From Roseococcus pinisoli (GTDB lineage Bacteria; Pseudomonadota; Alphaproteobacteria; Acetobacterales; Acetobacteraceae): a stretch of DNA of 64,000 nt. Below the pieces are notes generated by a model, which saw only the letters and a program-made list of their open reading frames with translations, did no database searches and had not been told where the DNA came from. The stretch covers positions 806,001 through 870,000 of the forward strand of contig NZ_JAHCDA010000002.1 of the NCBI RefSeq assembly GCF_018413645.1, in the 5' to 3' direction. This document shows, one piece after another, positions 33,685 through 42,847 of this stretch. Positions within the stretch are counted from its first letter, which is position 1. Every line of letters starts with the position of its first letter. The position numbers were made by a program, and so were the translations under genes.

Positions 33685-35268
33685 ATGCCCACCCGACGTT
33701 CCGTTCTTCTTTCCGCCGGCAGCGTGCTGGCGGCGCCGACCCTCGCCCAGGCGCAGGACAACCGCGTGCTGCGCTTCGTGCCGCAATCCGATGTGGGCGT
33801 GCTCGATCCGGTCTGGACTGGCGCCTATGTCACCCGCAATCACGCGGCCCTGATCTTCGACACGCTCTACGGCCTCGACAGCCAGTTCCGCGTGCAGCCG
33901 CAGATGGCCGAGGGCCACACCGTCGAGAATGACGGGAAGCTCTGGACCATCCGCCTGCGCGACGGCCTGCTCTGGCATGACGGCGAGAAGGTGCTGGCGA
34001 GCGATGCGGTGGCGAGCATCCGTCGCTGGGCCGTGCGCGATGCCTTCGGCGACGCGCTGATCGCCGCCACCGACGAGCTCTCCGCCCCCGACGACCGTAC
34101 CATCCGCTTCCGGCTGAAGCGCCCCTTCCCGCTGCTGACCTATGCGCTGGCCAAGCCCGGCTCGCCCCAGGCCTTCATCATGCCGGAGCGAATCGCCCGC
34201 ACCGATCCCTATCGCCAGATCACCGAGCTGGTGGGCTCGGGCCCCTTCCGCTTCAACACGGCGGAGCGGGTGGTCGGTGCCCGCCTCGTCTACGACCGCA
34301 ACGATCGCTACCGCCCGCGCGAGGACGGCACGCCCGACTTCCTGGCCGGTCCGAAGCGCGCGCAGATCGAGCGCGTCGAATGGCAGGTGATCCCGGACGC
34401 CTCCACCGCGGCCGCCGCCCTTCAGCGCGGCGAGGTGGATTGGTGGGAGGCGCCGGGCTTCGACCTGCTGCCGCTGCTGGGGCGCAACCGGAACATCAGC
34501 GTGGCGGTGCAGGATCCCACGGGCTCCATGCTGACGCTGCGCTTCAACCAGCTGCAGCCGCCCTTCAACAATCCCGCGATCCGCCGCGCCATCCTGCCGG
34601 CGCTGAACCAGGCCGACTACGTGATGGCCGCCGCCGGCGAGAACAGCGACTACTGGCGCACTGGCGTCGGCGTCTTCCCGCCGGGCACGCCGCTCGCCAA
34701 CCAGGCCGGCCTCGACGCGCTGGCCGGCCCGCGCGACCTCGACAAGGCGCGCCGCGCGCTGGAGGTGGCGGGCTATCGCGGCGAACGCGTGGCGCTGCTC
34801 GTGCCCACGGACCTGCCCGTGCTGAAGGCGGCCGGCGAGATCGGCGCCGATCTCTTCCGCCGCATCGGTTTCAACCTGGACCTTCAGGCCCAGGACTGGG
34901 GAACCACGCAGCAGCGGCTGGCCAAGCGCGACCCCGTGGACCAGGGCGGCTGGAGCGCCTTCCACGTCACCTGGGCGGGCGCCGACCAGCTCAACCCCGG
35001 CGTCCACCAGTTCCTGCGCGGCAACGGCGCCGCCAGCCGCGTGGGCTGGCCGGACTCGCCGCGGATCGAGGCGCTGCGGGACCAATGGCTCTCAGCGACG
35101 GATGATGAGGCGCGGCAGCGCCTCGCCGCCGATCTGCAGCGCCAGGGTCTGGAGGACCTGCCCTATGTCCCGCTCGGCCAGGTGATCCCGCGCACCGCCT
35201 ATCGCCGGAACATCAGCGGCATCCTGAGCGGCGGATACCCCGTCTTCTGGAACCTCCGGAAGGGATGA
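33685..35268 (+). CDS. Orphan family 5 ABC substrate-binding protein (paralogue B)
   Basis: 527 residues. Signal peptide MPTRRSVLLSAGSVLAAPTLAQA (first 20 or so residues; Tat-like RRS). SBP_bac_5 motifs: GVLDPVWTGAYVTRNHAAL, GHTVENDGKLWTIRLRDGL, SDAVASIRRWAVRDAFG, ERIARTDPYRQITELVGSGP. The tyrosine/tryptophan-rich ligand cleft residues (for example EVDWWEAPGFD) are also conserved. No permease is adjacent. Closest relatives in this window are paralogues A and E by motif wording. Followed by a hairpin and then paralogue C, in tandem. Confidence 0.86.
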   Translation: MPTRRSVLLSAGSVLAAPTLAQAQDNRVLRFVPQSDVGVLDPVWTGAYVTRNHAALIFDTLYGLDSQFRVQPQMAEGHTVENDGKLWTIRLRDGLLWHDGEKVLASDAVASIRRWAVRDAFGDALIAATDELSAPDDRTIRFRLKRPFPLLTYALAKPGSPQAFIMPERIARTDPYRQITELVGSGPFRFNTAERVVGARLVYDRNDRYRPREDGTPDFLAGPKRAQIERVEWQVIPDASTAAAALQRGEVDWWEAPGFDLLPLLGRNRNISVAVQDPTGSMLTLRFNQLQPPFNNPAIRRAILPALNQADYVMAAAGENSDYWRTGVGVFPPGTPLANQAGLDALAGPRDLDKARRALEVAGYRGERVALLVPTDLPVLKAAGEIGADLFRRIGFNLDLQAQDWGTTQQRLAKRDPVDQGGWSAFHVTWAGADQLNPGVHQFLRGNGAASRVGWPDSPRIEALRDQWLSATDDEARQRLAADLQRQGLEDLPYVPLGQVIPRTAYRRNISGILSGGYPVFWNLRKG

Positions 35269-35275
35269 CCGGACA

Positions 35276-35303
35276 GGCGCCGCCGTCCCCGACGGCGCGC
35301 GCC
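35276..35303 (+). terminator. Hairpin between tandem binding-protein genes
   Basis: GCCGTC and GACGGC arms around CCC, extended by GGCGC/GCGCC with a small bulge, eight bases after the paralogue B stop. No T run, so it may only partly terminate. Confidence 0.4.
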
Positions 35304-35380
35304 GCGACCGGCCGCCAGCCCTTCACCTCACCTCCCGCGCGACGCGCGGGCATTCCTCCATGGCATCGATAGGACTCCAG

Positions 35381-36961
35381 ATGCATCGCAGAACCATGTT
35401 CCAGCTGGCCGCCGGCGCCGCCTCCGGCGCGCTCGCCGGACCGGCCATCGCGCAGGACCGCCGAACGCGCACGCTGCGCTTCGCGCCCAATGCCAGCGGC
35501 CTGACCGCAGCTGATCCGGTATGGACCACCGCCGCCGCCACCGGCACGCATGCCCAGCTCATCTACGACACGCTCTACGGCCTCGATTCCGCCAACCTGC
35601 CGAAGCCGCAGGCCGCCGCGGGGCATGAGATCTCCGATGGCGGCCTGCGCTGGACGGTGACGCTGCGCGAAGGCCTCTTCTTCCACGATGGCGAGCCCGT
35701 CCGCGCCGTGGATGTGATCGCCTCGCTGCGCCGCTGGGCCCGCCGCGACGGCTTCGGCCAGCGCCTCTTCGCGCAGCTGGACGAACTGAGCGCCCTCGAC
35801 GACCGGCGGCTGGAATTCCGCCTGAGCCGCCCCTTCCCCCTCCTGCCGGACGCCCTGGCGCGCGCTGCCATCATGCCGGAACGCGTGGCACGGACCGATG
35901 CCTTCCAGCAGATCACCGACTATGTCGGCAGCGGCCCCTGGCGCTTCCTGCGTGACGAATGGGTGGTGGGCGGCCGTTCGGCCTATGCACGGTTCGACCG
36001 CTACAAGCCCCGCGACGAGCCATCGGACGGCTATACCGGCGGCAAGATCGCGCATTTCGAGCGCATCGAATGGAGCAGCCTGCCTGACCCCGGCACGGCG
36101 CTCGCCGCGTTGCAGGCCGGCGAGGTGGACTGGGTGGAACAGCCGCTCTTCGACCTGGTGCCGCGCATCCGCCGCACGCGCGGGCTGCGCCTGGACGTCT
36201 TCAACACGCTCGGCCGCATCGGGCTGGTGGCGCTGAACCACCTCCACCCGCCCTTCGACAATCCGGAGATCCGCCGCGCGGCCCTGGCCGCGATCAATCA
36301 GGAGGATTACGTCGCGTCGGTGGTCGGCGATGAAAAGGAGTACGGCCAGGCCGGCGTCGGCTACTTCACCCTGGGCAGCCCGCTCGCGAGCCGCGCCGGG
36401 CTCGAGGGGCTGTTCACCGGGCCACGCGATCTCGCGGCGCTGCGCGCTCGGGTCCAGCGCGCCGGCTATCGGGGCGAGAAGGTCGTGCTGCTCGCGCCCG
36501 CGGACATGGAGAACATCAAGGCGCTGTGCCAGGTGACCGCGGCGACCTTCCAGGCGATCGGCCTCAACGTCGAGTATCTCAGCATGGATTGGGGGTCGCT
36601 GCTGACGCGCCGCGCCAATCGCGCCGCGCCGGACCAGGGCGGCTGGAACGCCCATGCGACGACGTGGATCGGCGCCGGCATGCTGAACCCCGCGACCAAC
36701 ACGCCGCTCCGGACCAATGGTCCACAGGCCTGGTCGGGCTGGCCCAACAGCCCCGAGCTCGAGCAGCTGCGCGACCGCTGGTTCGACGCGACCGACCTCG
36801 CCGCGCAGCAGGAGGCCGCGAGGCGGCTCCAGCAGGCGGCGGTCGAGGTGGTTCCCTACCTGCCCGTGGGCCAATGGGCGGAGCCCACGGCGTTGCGCAC
36901 GGACCTGACGGGCCTGGCCAAGACCCCGCTGCCCGCCTTCTGGGGGCTTCGCCGGGGCTGA
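35381..36961 (+). CDS. Orphan family 5 ABC substrate-binding protein (paralogue C)
   Basis: 526 residues from ATG at 35381 (an ATG at 35360 is in frame but would leave the twin-arginine-like HRRTMF pattern seven residues further in). Signal peptide ends near AIAQD. It keeps SBP_bac_5 landmarks: LTAADPVWTTAAATGTHAQL, HDGEPVRAVDVIASLRRWARRDGFG and ERVARTDAFQQITDYVGSGP. It is the most divergent of the five, with ELVPRIRRTRGLRLDVFNTLGRIG-like changes in domain II. No permease adjacent; convergent with the Rrf2 gene ten bases away. Confidence 0.85.
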   Translation: MHRRTMFQLAAGAASGALAGPAIAQDRRTRTLRFAPNASGLTAADPVWTTAAATGTHAQLIYDTLYGLDSANLPKPQAAAGHEISDGGLRWTVTLREGLFFHDGEPVRAVDVIASLRRWARRDGFGQRLFAQLDELSALDDRRLEFRLSRPFPLLPDALARAAIMPERVARTDAFQQITDYVGSGPWRFLRDEWVVGGRSAYARFDRYKPRDEPSDGYTGGKIAHFERIEWSSLPDPGTALAALQAGEVDWVEQPLFDLVPRIRRTRGLRLDVFNTLGRIGLVALNHLHPPFDNPEIRRAALAAINQEDYVASVVGDEKEYGQAGVGYFTLGSPLASRAGLEGLFTGPRDLAALRARVQRAGYRGEKVVLLAPADMENIKALCQVTAATFQAIGLNVEYLSMDWGSLLTRRANRAAPDQGGWNAHATTWIGAGMLNPATNTPLRTNGPQAWSGWPNSPELEQLRDRWFDATDLAAQQEAARRLQQAAVEVVPYLPVGQWAEPTALRTDLTGLAKTPLPAFWGLRRG

Positions 36962-36971
36962 GCGCCGGCGA

Positions 36972-37424
36972 TCAGATGACGAAGTGCAGCGGTTCGGAGA
37001 CGGACCGCCGCAGCCCGGCCGCGGCCGCGCGCTTCAGCAGGTCCTGCAGCGAAAGCGATTGCAGCCGCTTGGCCAGCAGCTCGTCGAGCTCCGTCCACAG
37101 TGGCAGCGTGACGGCCGCGGCGAGCTTGCCGGGCGGCGGCGGGGCGTCTTCCTCCTCGGTTTCCGTCACGGCGGCGACGATCTCGGAGAGCTTCACCTCG
37201 CGTGGCGCGCGGGCCATCCGATAGCCGCCGCGCGGGCCGCGCACGCTGTCCAGCAGGCCGGCACGGACCAGGGCCTGGAGCAGCGGCTCCATCCCCCGGC
37301 GGGCGGCGCCCAGTCGATCGGCGATCTCGGCCGCGCCGGTCACCTCGCTGCCGCGCCCGGCGTGGAAGGCGATGTCGAGCGCGATATCGAGCGCCAGCAA
37401 GGCGCGGTCTCGCCGAAGGAGCAT
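36972..37424 (-). CDS. Rrf2 family transcriptional regulator (no cysteines)
   Basis: 150 residues. A winged helix spans about 1-70, with AAEIADRLGAARRGMEPLLQALVRAGLL as the recognition region and the Rrf2 wing RGPRGGYRMARAPREVKLSEIVAAV. Unlike IscR/NsrR members, it lacks the cysteine triad, so it probably does not bind an Fe-S cluster; cysteine-metabolism regulators such as CymR are of this kind. A palindrome lies 18 bases upstream of its start and another pair lies before the divergent flavoprotein gene, likely targets. Confidence 0.82.
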   Translation of the reverse strand: MLLRRDRALLALDIALDIAFHAGRGSEVTGAAEIADRLGAARRGMEPLLQALVRAGLLDSVRGPRGGYRMARAPREVKLSEIVAAVTETEEEDAPPPPGKLAAAVTLPLWTELDELLAKRLQSLSLQDLLKRAAAAGLRRSVSEPLHFVI

Positions 37425-37442
37425 GGCAACGAATCCCCAATT

Positions 37443-37456
37443 ATTTCATGTGAAAT
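37443..37456. promoter_or_regulatory. Palindrome upstream of the Rrf2 gene
   Basis: ATTTCA and TGAAAT arms flank TG in AT-rich sequence, just upstream of the Rrf2 start. A candidate autoregulatory operator. Confidence 0.35.
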
Positions 37457-37656
37457 TTGCCAAATGCCGAAGATGAATCCAACCCCTCATTCGCCACGCC
37501 TGTAAATTTGCTCCGCGGACATGGAGAACTCTTTCAGGGCCGCTTCCATCCTCTGGGGCTCCCGGGGTGTACCTCCCCATTCGACCCGCCAGCCCCCCAA
37601 TGGCTCAGCGGCTTACGTTCTTCCGCAGACGGGCGACGCCCGTTGATAAAACATTT

Positions 37657-37702
37657 ATTTATGGTAAATATATAAACAACTATAATTTATGGTGTAAATT
37701 AT
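37657..37702. promoter_or_regulatory. Two related inverted repeats upstream of the flavoprotein gene
   Basis: Site 1 at 37657-37669 has arms ATTTA/TAAAT around TGG. Site 2 at 37682-37702 has 8-base arms ATAATTTA/TAAATTAT around TGGTG. Both share TTTATGG and lie 64-109 bases before the GTG start at 37766. Candidate operators for the divergent Rrf2 regulator. The rest of 37457-37765 has no gene. Confidence 0.45.
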
Positions 37703-37765
37703 CAGTCATTGGTCTGCACCGTTAGCCTCAGGGCCAAGCCGTATCGACCTGTCGAAGGGGTATCC

Positions 37766-38959
37766 GTGAGAGCATTTGATGACGACCGCGCCGCGCTCCT
37801 GCGGCGAGCGGCGCAGGTAGCCACCGGCCTCGCCGCGACAGCCGCGACCTTCGATCGCACCGCAGCCTTCCCCTTCGAGCATATCGAGGCACTTCATGCC
37901 GCCGGGCTTCTGGCGCTGGCTGTCCGGCGCGAGGCCGGCGGCCATGGCGCGGGCCTCGGCACGGCGCAGGCCGTGGTGGGCGAGGTCGCGCGGGGCGATG
38001 CCTCGACGGCGCTCTTCCTGGTCAACCACTACATGCTGTACGCCGCCATCGCGAAGCGGGACAACTGGCCCGAGGATCTCGCCAGCCGCCTGGAACGGGA
38101 GGCCGCAAACCACCCGGCGCTGATCAACGCCCTGCTCGCCGAGCCGGAGCTGGGCTCCGCCTCGCGCGGCGGCCTGCCGGGAACGCTCGCCCGTCGGGTC
38201 GAGGGCGGCTGGCGCCTCTCGGGCCGGAAGGCCTATTGCACCGGCATCCCCGGCCTGGCCTGGCTCTATGTCCTCGCGCGCACCGACGAGGCCGAGACGC
38301 GGGTCGGCAACTTCGTTATTCCCGCGCGCTCCCCTGGGATCTCCGTCATCGAGAACTGGGACCATGTCGGGATGCGGGCGACCAACAGCCATGAGGTCGT
38401 GCTCGACGACGTCTTCGTGCCGGCCGCCGACGTCACGGTGCTGCGCCCCGCCGGCAGCCCACCGGACCGCGCCAGCACGACCCTGCTCTGGAACGCCGGC
38501 CTCCTGGCGGCGCTCTATGATGGGATCGCCCGCGCCGCGCGCGACTGGCTCGTCCGCTTCCTGAACGGCCGCGTGCCGAGCAGTCTCGGCGCGCCCCTCG
38601 CCACCTTGCCCCGCATGCAGGAGGCGGTCGGCCGCATCGAGACGCAGCTGTCCCTCAATGCCACGCTGCTGCGACTCTTCGCTCAGGACGTCGATGGCGG
38701 CGCGCCGCCCGACGTCACCCTGCCGCTGAGCAATCTGCTCAAGCAGCTCGTCGTCGATACCGCGGCCGAGGTGACAGCCGCGGCGCTCGACCTCACCGGC
38801 AATCACGGCCTTTCGCGATCCCATCCGCTCGAGAGGCTGCATCGCGACGCGCTGTGCGGCCGCATCCACGCACCGCATAGCGAGTTGCTCCGCACCACCG
38901 CGGGACGCGCGGCGCTCGCCGCGGGACAGCCGGGCCCCGCGCGTATGGCCGCCGAGTAA
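37766..38959 (+). CDS. Acyl-CoA dehydrogenase-fold flavoprotein (DszC/SfnB-like)
   Basis: 397 residues from GTG at 37766, with AGGGG six bases upstream; the open frame starts at 37709, overlapping the palindromes. The fold is recognised by the N-terminal helical domain (FPFEHIEALHAAGLLAL, then GDASTALFLVNHYM), the beta domain AEPELGSASRGG, and RKAYCTGIPGLAWLYVLA and NWDHVGMRATNSHEVVLDDVFV. The catalytic glutamate of true acyl-CoA dehydrogenases is not evident, favouring the flavin-dependent monooxygenase subfamily used in organosulfur desulfurisation. That role is inference supported by the adjacent CymR-like Rrf2 regulator. Confidence 0.78.
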   Translation: MRAFDDDRAALLRRAAQVATGLAATAATFDRTAAFPFEHIEALHAAGLLALAVRREAGGHGAGLGTAQAVVGEVARGDASTALFLVNHYMLYAAIAKRDNWPEDLASRLEREAANHPALINALLAEPELGSASRGGLPGTLARRVEGGWRLSGRKAYCTGIPGLAWLYVLARTDEAETRVGNFVIPARSPGISVIENWDHVGMRATNSHEVVLDDVFVPAADVTVLRPAGSPPDRASTTLLWNAGLLAALYDGIARAARDWLVRFLNGRVPSSLGAPLATLPRMQEAVGRIETQLSLNATLLRLFAQDVDGGAPPDVTLPLSNLLKQLVVDTAAEVTAAALDLTGNHGLSRSHPLERLHRDALCGRIHAPHSELLRTTAGRAALAAGQPGPARMAAE

Positions 38960-39310
38960 CCGCTTCCCGCCGCGAATAACAACTACTTTGAAATGTTAAT
39001 TTGGTGTCCGCCCGCTCGGGATTCGAGGGGCACGAACGCCGGCCTTCAGATAGGAAAGCCTTGGGTTTTTCATATTTTATCGTATTTTTTTGCATATTTA
39101 ACTTTTATACGATTATAAAATGTTGATATCCGTCAGGGCATGTCCGTCGCACCACACCAGAAACGGCGACCGCCCTTCGGCATGGCCGGGATTCGCCGCC
39201 GCTGTCGCGGGGCCTCGTGTCTCGCCGGAGCTCCAGCGCGCCTCCGCTAACGGCACCCGACCGGCGCCCCCATCCCGGATACCCCTTCCGCCTCTCACGG
39301 AGCCCTCATC
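38960..39310. other. Non-coding AT-rich gap with a palindrome at 39103-39120
   Basis: No gene is seen. The centre (39060-39130) is very AT-rich and contains a perfect inverted repeat, TTTTATA and TATAAAA around CGAT, about 190 bases before paralogue D. It is the likely promoter/operator region for that gene. Confidence 0.4.
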
Positions 39311-40885
39311 ATGAACAGGCGACAGCTTCTCGCCACGCCCGCGGCCGCCCTGCTGGCGCGCCCGGCCCTTGCCCAGAACACGCGCAACCGCGTCCTGCGC
39401 TTCGTCCCGCAGGCCAATCTCAGCTCGCTCGATCCCATCTGGACCTCCGCCCATATCGCGCGGAACCACGGCTACCTGGTCTACGACACGCTCTACGCCG
39501 TGGATCGCGCCTATCAGGTGCATCCGCAGATGGCGGCCGGCCATACGGTCGAGGATGACGGTCGCCGCTGGATCATCACCTTGCGCGAGGGCCTCGTCTT
39601 CCATGACGGGGAGCCCGTTCGTGCAAGGGATGCGGTGGCGAGCATCCGCCGCTGGGCGCAGCGCGTGCCCTTCGGCCAGAAGCTGCTCAGCGTGACCGAG
39701 GAGCTCTCCGCCCTCGACGACCGGCGGATCCAGTTCCGGCTGCGCAAGCCCTTCCCGCTGCTGCCGAATGCCCTCGCCCTCTCGGGGCAGCCGCCCTTCG
39801 TCATGCCCGAGCGCGTCGCGCAGACCGACGCCTTCCGGCAGATCACCGACCCCACGGGTTCCGGCCCCTTCCGGTTCAAGGCCGATGAGTACATCTCCGG
39901 CGACCGCGCCATCTATGAGCGCCATGCGGGCTATGTCCCCCGCGAGGACGGCACGCCGAGCTTCGTCTCCGGCCCGAAGCGCGCCTTCCTCGACCGGATC
40001 GAGTGGCGCATCATCACCGATGCCGGCACGGCCTCCGCAGCCTTGCAGGCCGGCGAGATCGACTGGTTCGAGCAGCCGCCCTTCGAGCTGACGCAGCTTT
40101 TCGCCCGCAACCGCAACATCCGCGTCACGGCGCTGGATTCCGCGGGCAATAACGGCTTCCTGCGCCTTAACCACCTGCACGCGCCCTTCGACGACAAGCG
40201 CGTGCGGCAGGCCGTCCTCCTCGCGACCAAGCAGGAGGACTTCCTGATCGCCGATTACGGCACCGACCCGGCCTTCTGGCGGACAGGCACCGGCGTCTTC
40301 ACGCCCGGCAGCCCGATGGCCAACGACGCCGGCCTGGAATGGGTGCGCGGCCCGGAGATCGACCGCGCCAAGGCCCTGCTGCGCGAAGCCGGCCGCACTG
40401 GCGCGCCGGCGCGCCTGCTGGGGGCGACCGACATCCCCTCCATCGCCGCCCGTGGCCCGGTGGCCGCGGATCTGCTCCGGCGCCTGGGCTTCAACCTCGA
40501 CTTCGCGGAATCCGACTGGGGCACGCTGCTGCAGCGGCGCAACAGCCGCGAGCCGCTGGACAAGGGCGGTTGGTCCGCCTTCTTCAGCGGCTTCACGGCC
40601 TATGATTTCGCCGATCCCGCCCAGCATCCCCTGCTGCGCGGCAACGGGACGGAGGGCTATCTCGGCTGGCCGGTGATCCCGGAGCTCGAGAGCCTGCGCG
40701 AGCAGTGGTTCGACGCGCCCGACGAGGCCGGACGCAAGGCCATCGCGCGCGACATCCAGCGCGTGGCGCTGGAGGAGGTCTGCTACGTGCCGACGGGCAC
40801 CGGCCTCTCCCGCACCGCGCTGCGCGCCGACCTGCAGGACCGGCTGGAGGGCTTCCCGATCTTCTGGAACATCCGGCGGGGCTAA
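39311..40885 (+). CDS. Orphan family 5 ABC substrate-binding protein (paralogue D)
   Basis: 524 residues. Signal peptide MNRRQLLATPAAALLARPAL ending ALAQN. Motifs: SSLDPIWTSAHIARNHGYLV, GHTVEDDGRRWIITLREGL, RDAVASIRRWAQRVPFG, ERVAQTDAFRQITDPTGSGP. Domain II carries EIDWFEQPPFELTQLFARN, like the other paralogues. It sits just upstream of, but on the opposite strand to, a complete dipeptide ABC operon, so it could lend a second specificity to that permease; this is inference. Convergent with the ATPase gene 21 bases away. Confidence 0.86.
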   Translation: MNRRQLLATPAAALLARPALAQNTRNRVLRFVPQANLSSLDPIWTSAHIARNHGYLVYDTLYAVDRAYQVHPQMAAGHTVEDDGRRWIITLREGLVFHDGEPVRARDAVASIRRWAQRVPFGQKLLSVTEELSALDDRRIQFRLRKPFPLLPNALALSGQPPFVMPERVAQTDAFRQITDPTGSGPFRFKADEYISGDRAIYERHAGYVPREDGTPSFVSGPKRAFLDRIEWRIITDAGTASAALQAGEIDWFEQPPFELTQLFARNRNIRVTALDSAGNNGFLRLNHLHAPFDDKRVRQAVLLATKQEDFLIADYGTDPAFWRTGTGVFTPGSPMANDAGLEWVRGPEIDRAKALLREAGRTGAPARLLGATDIPSIAARGPVAADLLRRLGFNLDFAESDWGTLLQRRNSREPLDKGGWSAFFSGFTAYDFADPAQHPLLRGNGTEGYLGWPVIPELESLREQWFDAPDEAGRKAIARDIQRVALEEVCYVPTGTGLSRTALRADLQDRLEGFPIFWNIRRG

Positions 40886-40906
40886 CCGCCCGGGCCGCCG
40901 CCGCCC

Positions 40907-41851
40907 TCAGGCCAGGTGGCAGGCGACCTCCGTTGCGCCGACCCGGCGCAACGCGGGCGCCTCTTCCCGGCAGCGGGGCTGGGCAAGTGGGCAGCGCGGA
41001 TGGAAGCGGCAGCCGCGCGGCGGGTCGATCGGGCTTGGCAGGTCGCCCTGCAGCATCAGCCTCTCGCGCCGGCGGGCGGCGGGGCTGGTGCTCGGCGTGG
41101 CGGCGATCAGCGCGCGCGTATAGGGGTGCAGCGGCCGGTCCCAGAGGCTGTCGCGATCGGCCTGCTCCACCACCTCGCCCAGATACATCACCGCCACGCG
41201 GTCCGACATGTGCCGGACCACCGCGAGATCGTGCGAGATGAAGAGCGCCGCGAGGCCGAGCTCCGCGCGCAGCTCCAGCAACAGGTTCAGCACCTGCGCT
41301 CGCACCGAGACGTCCAGCGCGGAGACCGCCTCATCGCAGACGATCATGCGCGGATGCAGGATAAGCGCGCGCGCGATGCCAACGCGCTGGCGCTGCCCGC
41401 CGGAGAGCTCATGCGGATAGCGCGCGGCAATCTCCGGCCGCAGGCCCACCCGCTCCAGCAGGGCGTTCACGCGGTCCCGCCGTTCGGCCCGGCCACCGCG
41501 CCGATGCACCACCAGCGGCTGCTCCAGGATGCGGCCAATGGTCTCGCGCGGGTTCAGCGAGGCGAAGGGGTCCTGGAAGACCATCTGCAGGCCGGAGCGA
41601 TACTCCGCCACCGCGGCGCGGTCGGCCGTGGTGAGATCGGTGCCGTCGAAAAGGATGCTCCCGTCGCTCGGCGGGAAAAGCCGCATGACCAGCCGCGCGA
41701 GGGTGGACTTGCCGCAGCCGCTCTCGCCGACCAGGCCCAGCGTCTCGCCCGGCGCGACCTGGAGGCTGACATCGTCCACCGCCCGCACCATGCCGCCATT
41801 CGCGGGGAAGTGCTTCACCACGCGGCGCATCTCCAGAAGCGGCGCAGTCAT
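40907..41851 (-). CDS. Dipeptide/oligopeptide-type ABC transporter ATPase (DppF/OppF-like)
   Basis: 314 residues. Walker A GESGCGKST, signature LSGGQRQRVGIARAL, Walker B MIVCDEAVSALD, and H-loop ISHDLAVV are intact. The C-terminal oligopeptide extension (LHPYTRALIAATP, then a cysteine-containing segment RGCRFHPRCPLAQPRC) is typical and can hold an iron-sulfur cluster. Last gene of the five-gene minus-strand operon; its ATG overlaps the preceding stop by four bases. Confidence 0.92.
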   Translation of the reverse strand: MTAPLLEMRRVVKHFPANGGMVRAVDDVSLQVAPGETLGLVGESGCGKSTLARLVMRLFPPSDGSILFDGTDLTTADRAAVAEYRSGLQMVFQDPFASLNPRETIGRILEQPLVVHRRGGRAERRDRVNALLERVGLRPEIAARYPHELSGGQRQRVGIARALILHPRMIVCDEAVSALDVSVRAQVLNLLLELRAELGLAALFISHDLAVVRHMSDRVAVMYLGEVVEQADRDSLWDRPLHPYTRALIAATPSTSPAARRRERLMLQGDLPSPIDPPRGCRFHPRCPLAQPRCREEAPALRRVGATEVACHLA

Positions 41852-42843
41852 GCCGGCACCCTGCCCTCCACCGTGCTGAGCCAGGGGTTGAAGCAGGCGT
41901 GCAGGCGCCCTTCCCCACCGGCGCGCATCGCGGGCGGCCCGGCGTCGCAGGCGGGCGTGGCGCGCGGGCAGCGGGGCGCGAAGGCGCAGCCGGGCGGCAG
42001 GGCCAGCAGCGAGGGCACCATGCCGGGGATCTCCGGCAGCCGGCTGCCGGGCGGCAGCTCCTCGATCCGCACGGCGTCCAGCAACCCGCGCGTATAGGGA
42101 TGGGCCGGCGCGTCGAAGAGCGTCTCGACCGGCCCCTGCTCCACCACCCGCCCGGCATAGAGCACCGCGACGCGATCGGCGGTCTCCGCCACCACGCCGA
42201 GGTCGTGGGTGATCAGCAGCATCGCCATGCCGAGCCGCCCCTGGAGCTCGCGCAGCAGGTCCAGGATCTGCGCCTGGGTGGTGACGTCCAGCGCCGTGGT
42301 CGGCTCGTCGGCGATCAACAGGTCCGGCTCGCAGGCGAGCGCGATGGCGATCATGGCGCGCTGGCGCATGCCGCCGGAAAGCCGGTGCGGATACTCCTCC
42401 AGGCGCTCGCGCGGCGAGGGCATGCGCACCAGCTCGAGCAGCTCCACGGCCCTTTCCCGCGCGGCGCGGAGGCCGATGTCGCGATGCAGGCGCAGCGCCT
42501 CCACGATCTGCGTGCCGATGCTCTGCACCGGGTTCAGCGCCGACAGCGGCTCCTGAAAGATCATGGCGATGCGGTTGCCGCGCACGGCGCGCAGGCTGGC
42601 GAGATCGAGGCGCAGCATGTCGGTGCCGTCGAAGAGCACCTCGCCGCCGGCGATACGGCCGCCCGCCGCCTCGATAAGCCGCAGGACGGAATAGGCGGTG
42701 ACGGACTTGCCGCTGCCGCTTTCGCCGACCAGCGCCACCGTCTCGCCGCGCTCGATGGAAAGATCCACGCCGTTCACGGCCTTCACCGTGCCGGCGCGCG
42801 TCTCGAACCAGGTCTGCAGGCCGCGGATCTCGAGCAAGGGCAT
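41848..42843 (-). CDS. Dipeptide/oligopeptide-type ABC transporter ATPase (DppD/OppD-like)
   Basis: 331 residues. Walker A GESGSGKS, signature [15 protein letters not shown], Walker [14 protein letters not shown]-loop ITHDLGVV. C-terminal [11 protein letters not shown] and the cysteine-bearing [15 protein letters not shown] region match OppD. Pairs with the following ATPase as a heterodimer. Lies four bases after the permease gene. Confidence 0.92.
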   Translation of the reverse strand: MPLLEIRGLQTWFETRAGTVKAVNGVDLSIERGETVALVGESGSGKSVTAYSVLRLIEAAGGRIAGGEVLFDGTDMLRLDLASLRAVRGNRIAMIFQEPLSALNPVQSIGTQIVEALRLHRDIGLRAARERAVELLELVRMPSPRERLEEYPHRLSGGMRQRAMIAIALACEPDLLIADEPTTALDVTTQAQILDLLRELQGRLGMAMLLITHDLGVVAETADRVAVLYAGRVVEQGPVETLFDAPAHPYTRGLLDAVRIEELPPGSRLPEIPGMVPSLLALPPGCAFAPRCPRATPACDAGPPAMRAGGEGRLHACFNPWLSTVEGRVPA

Positions 42844-42847
42844 GGCG

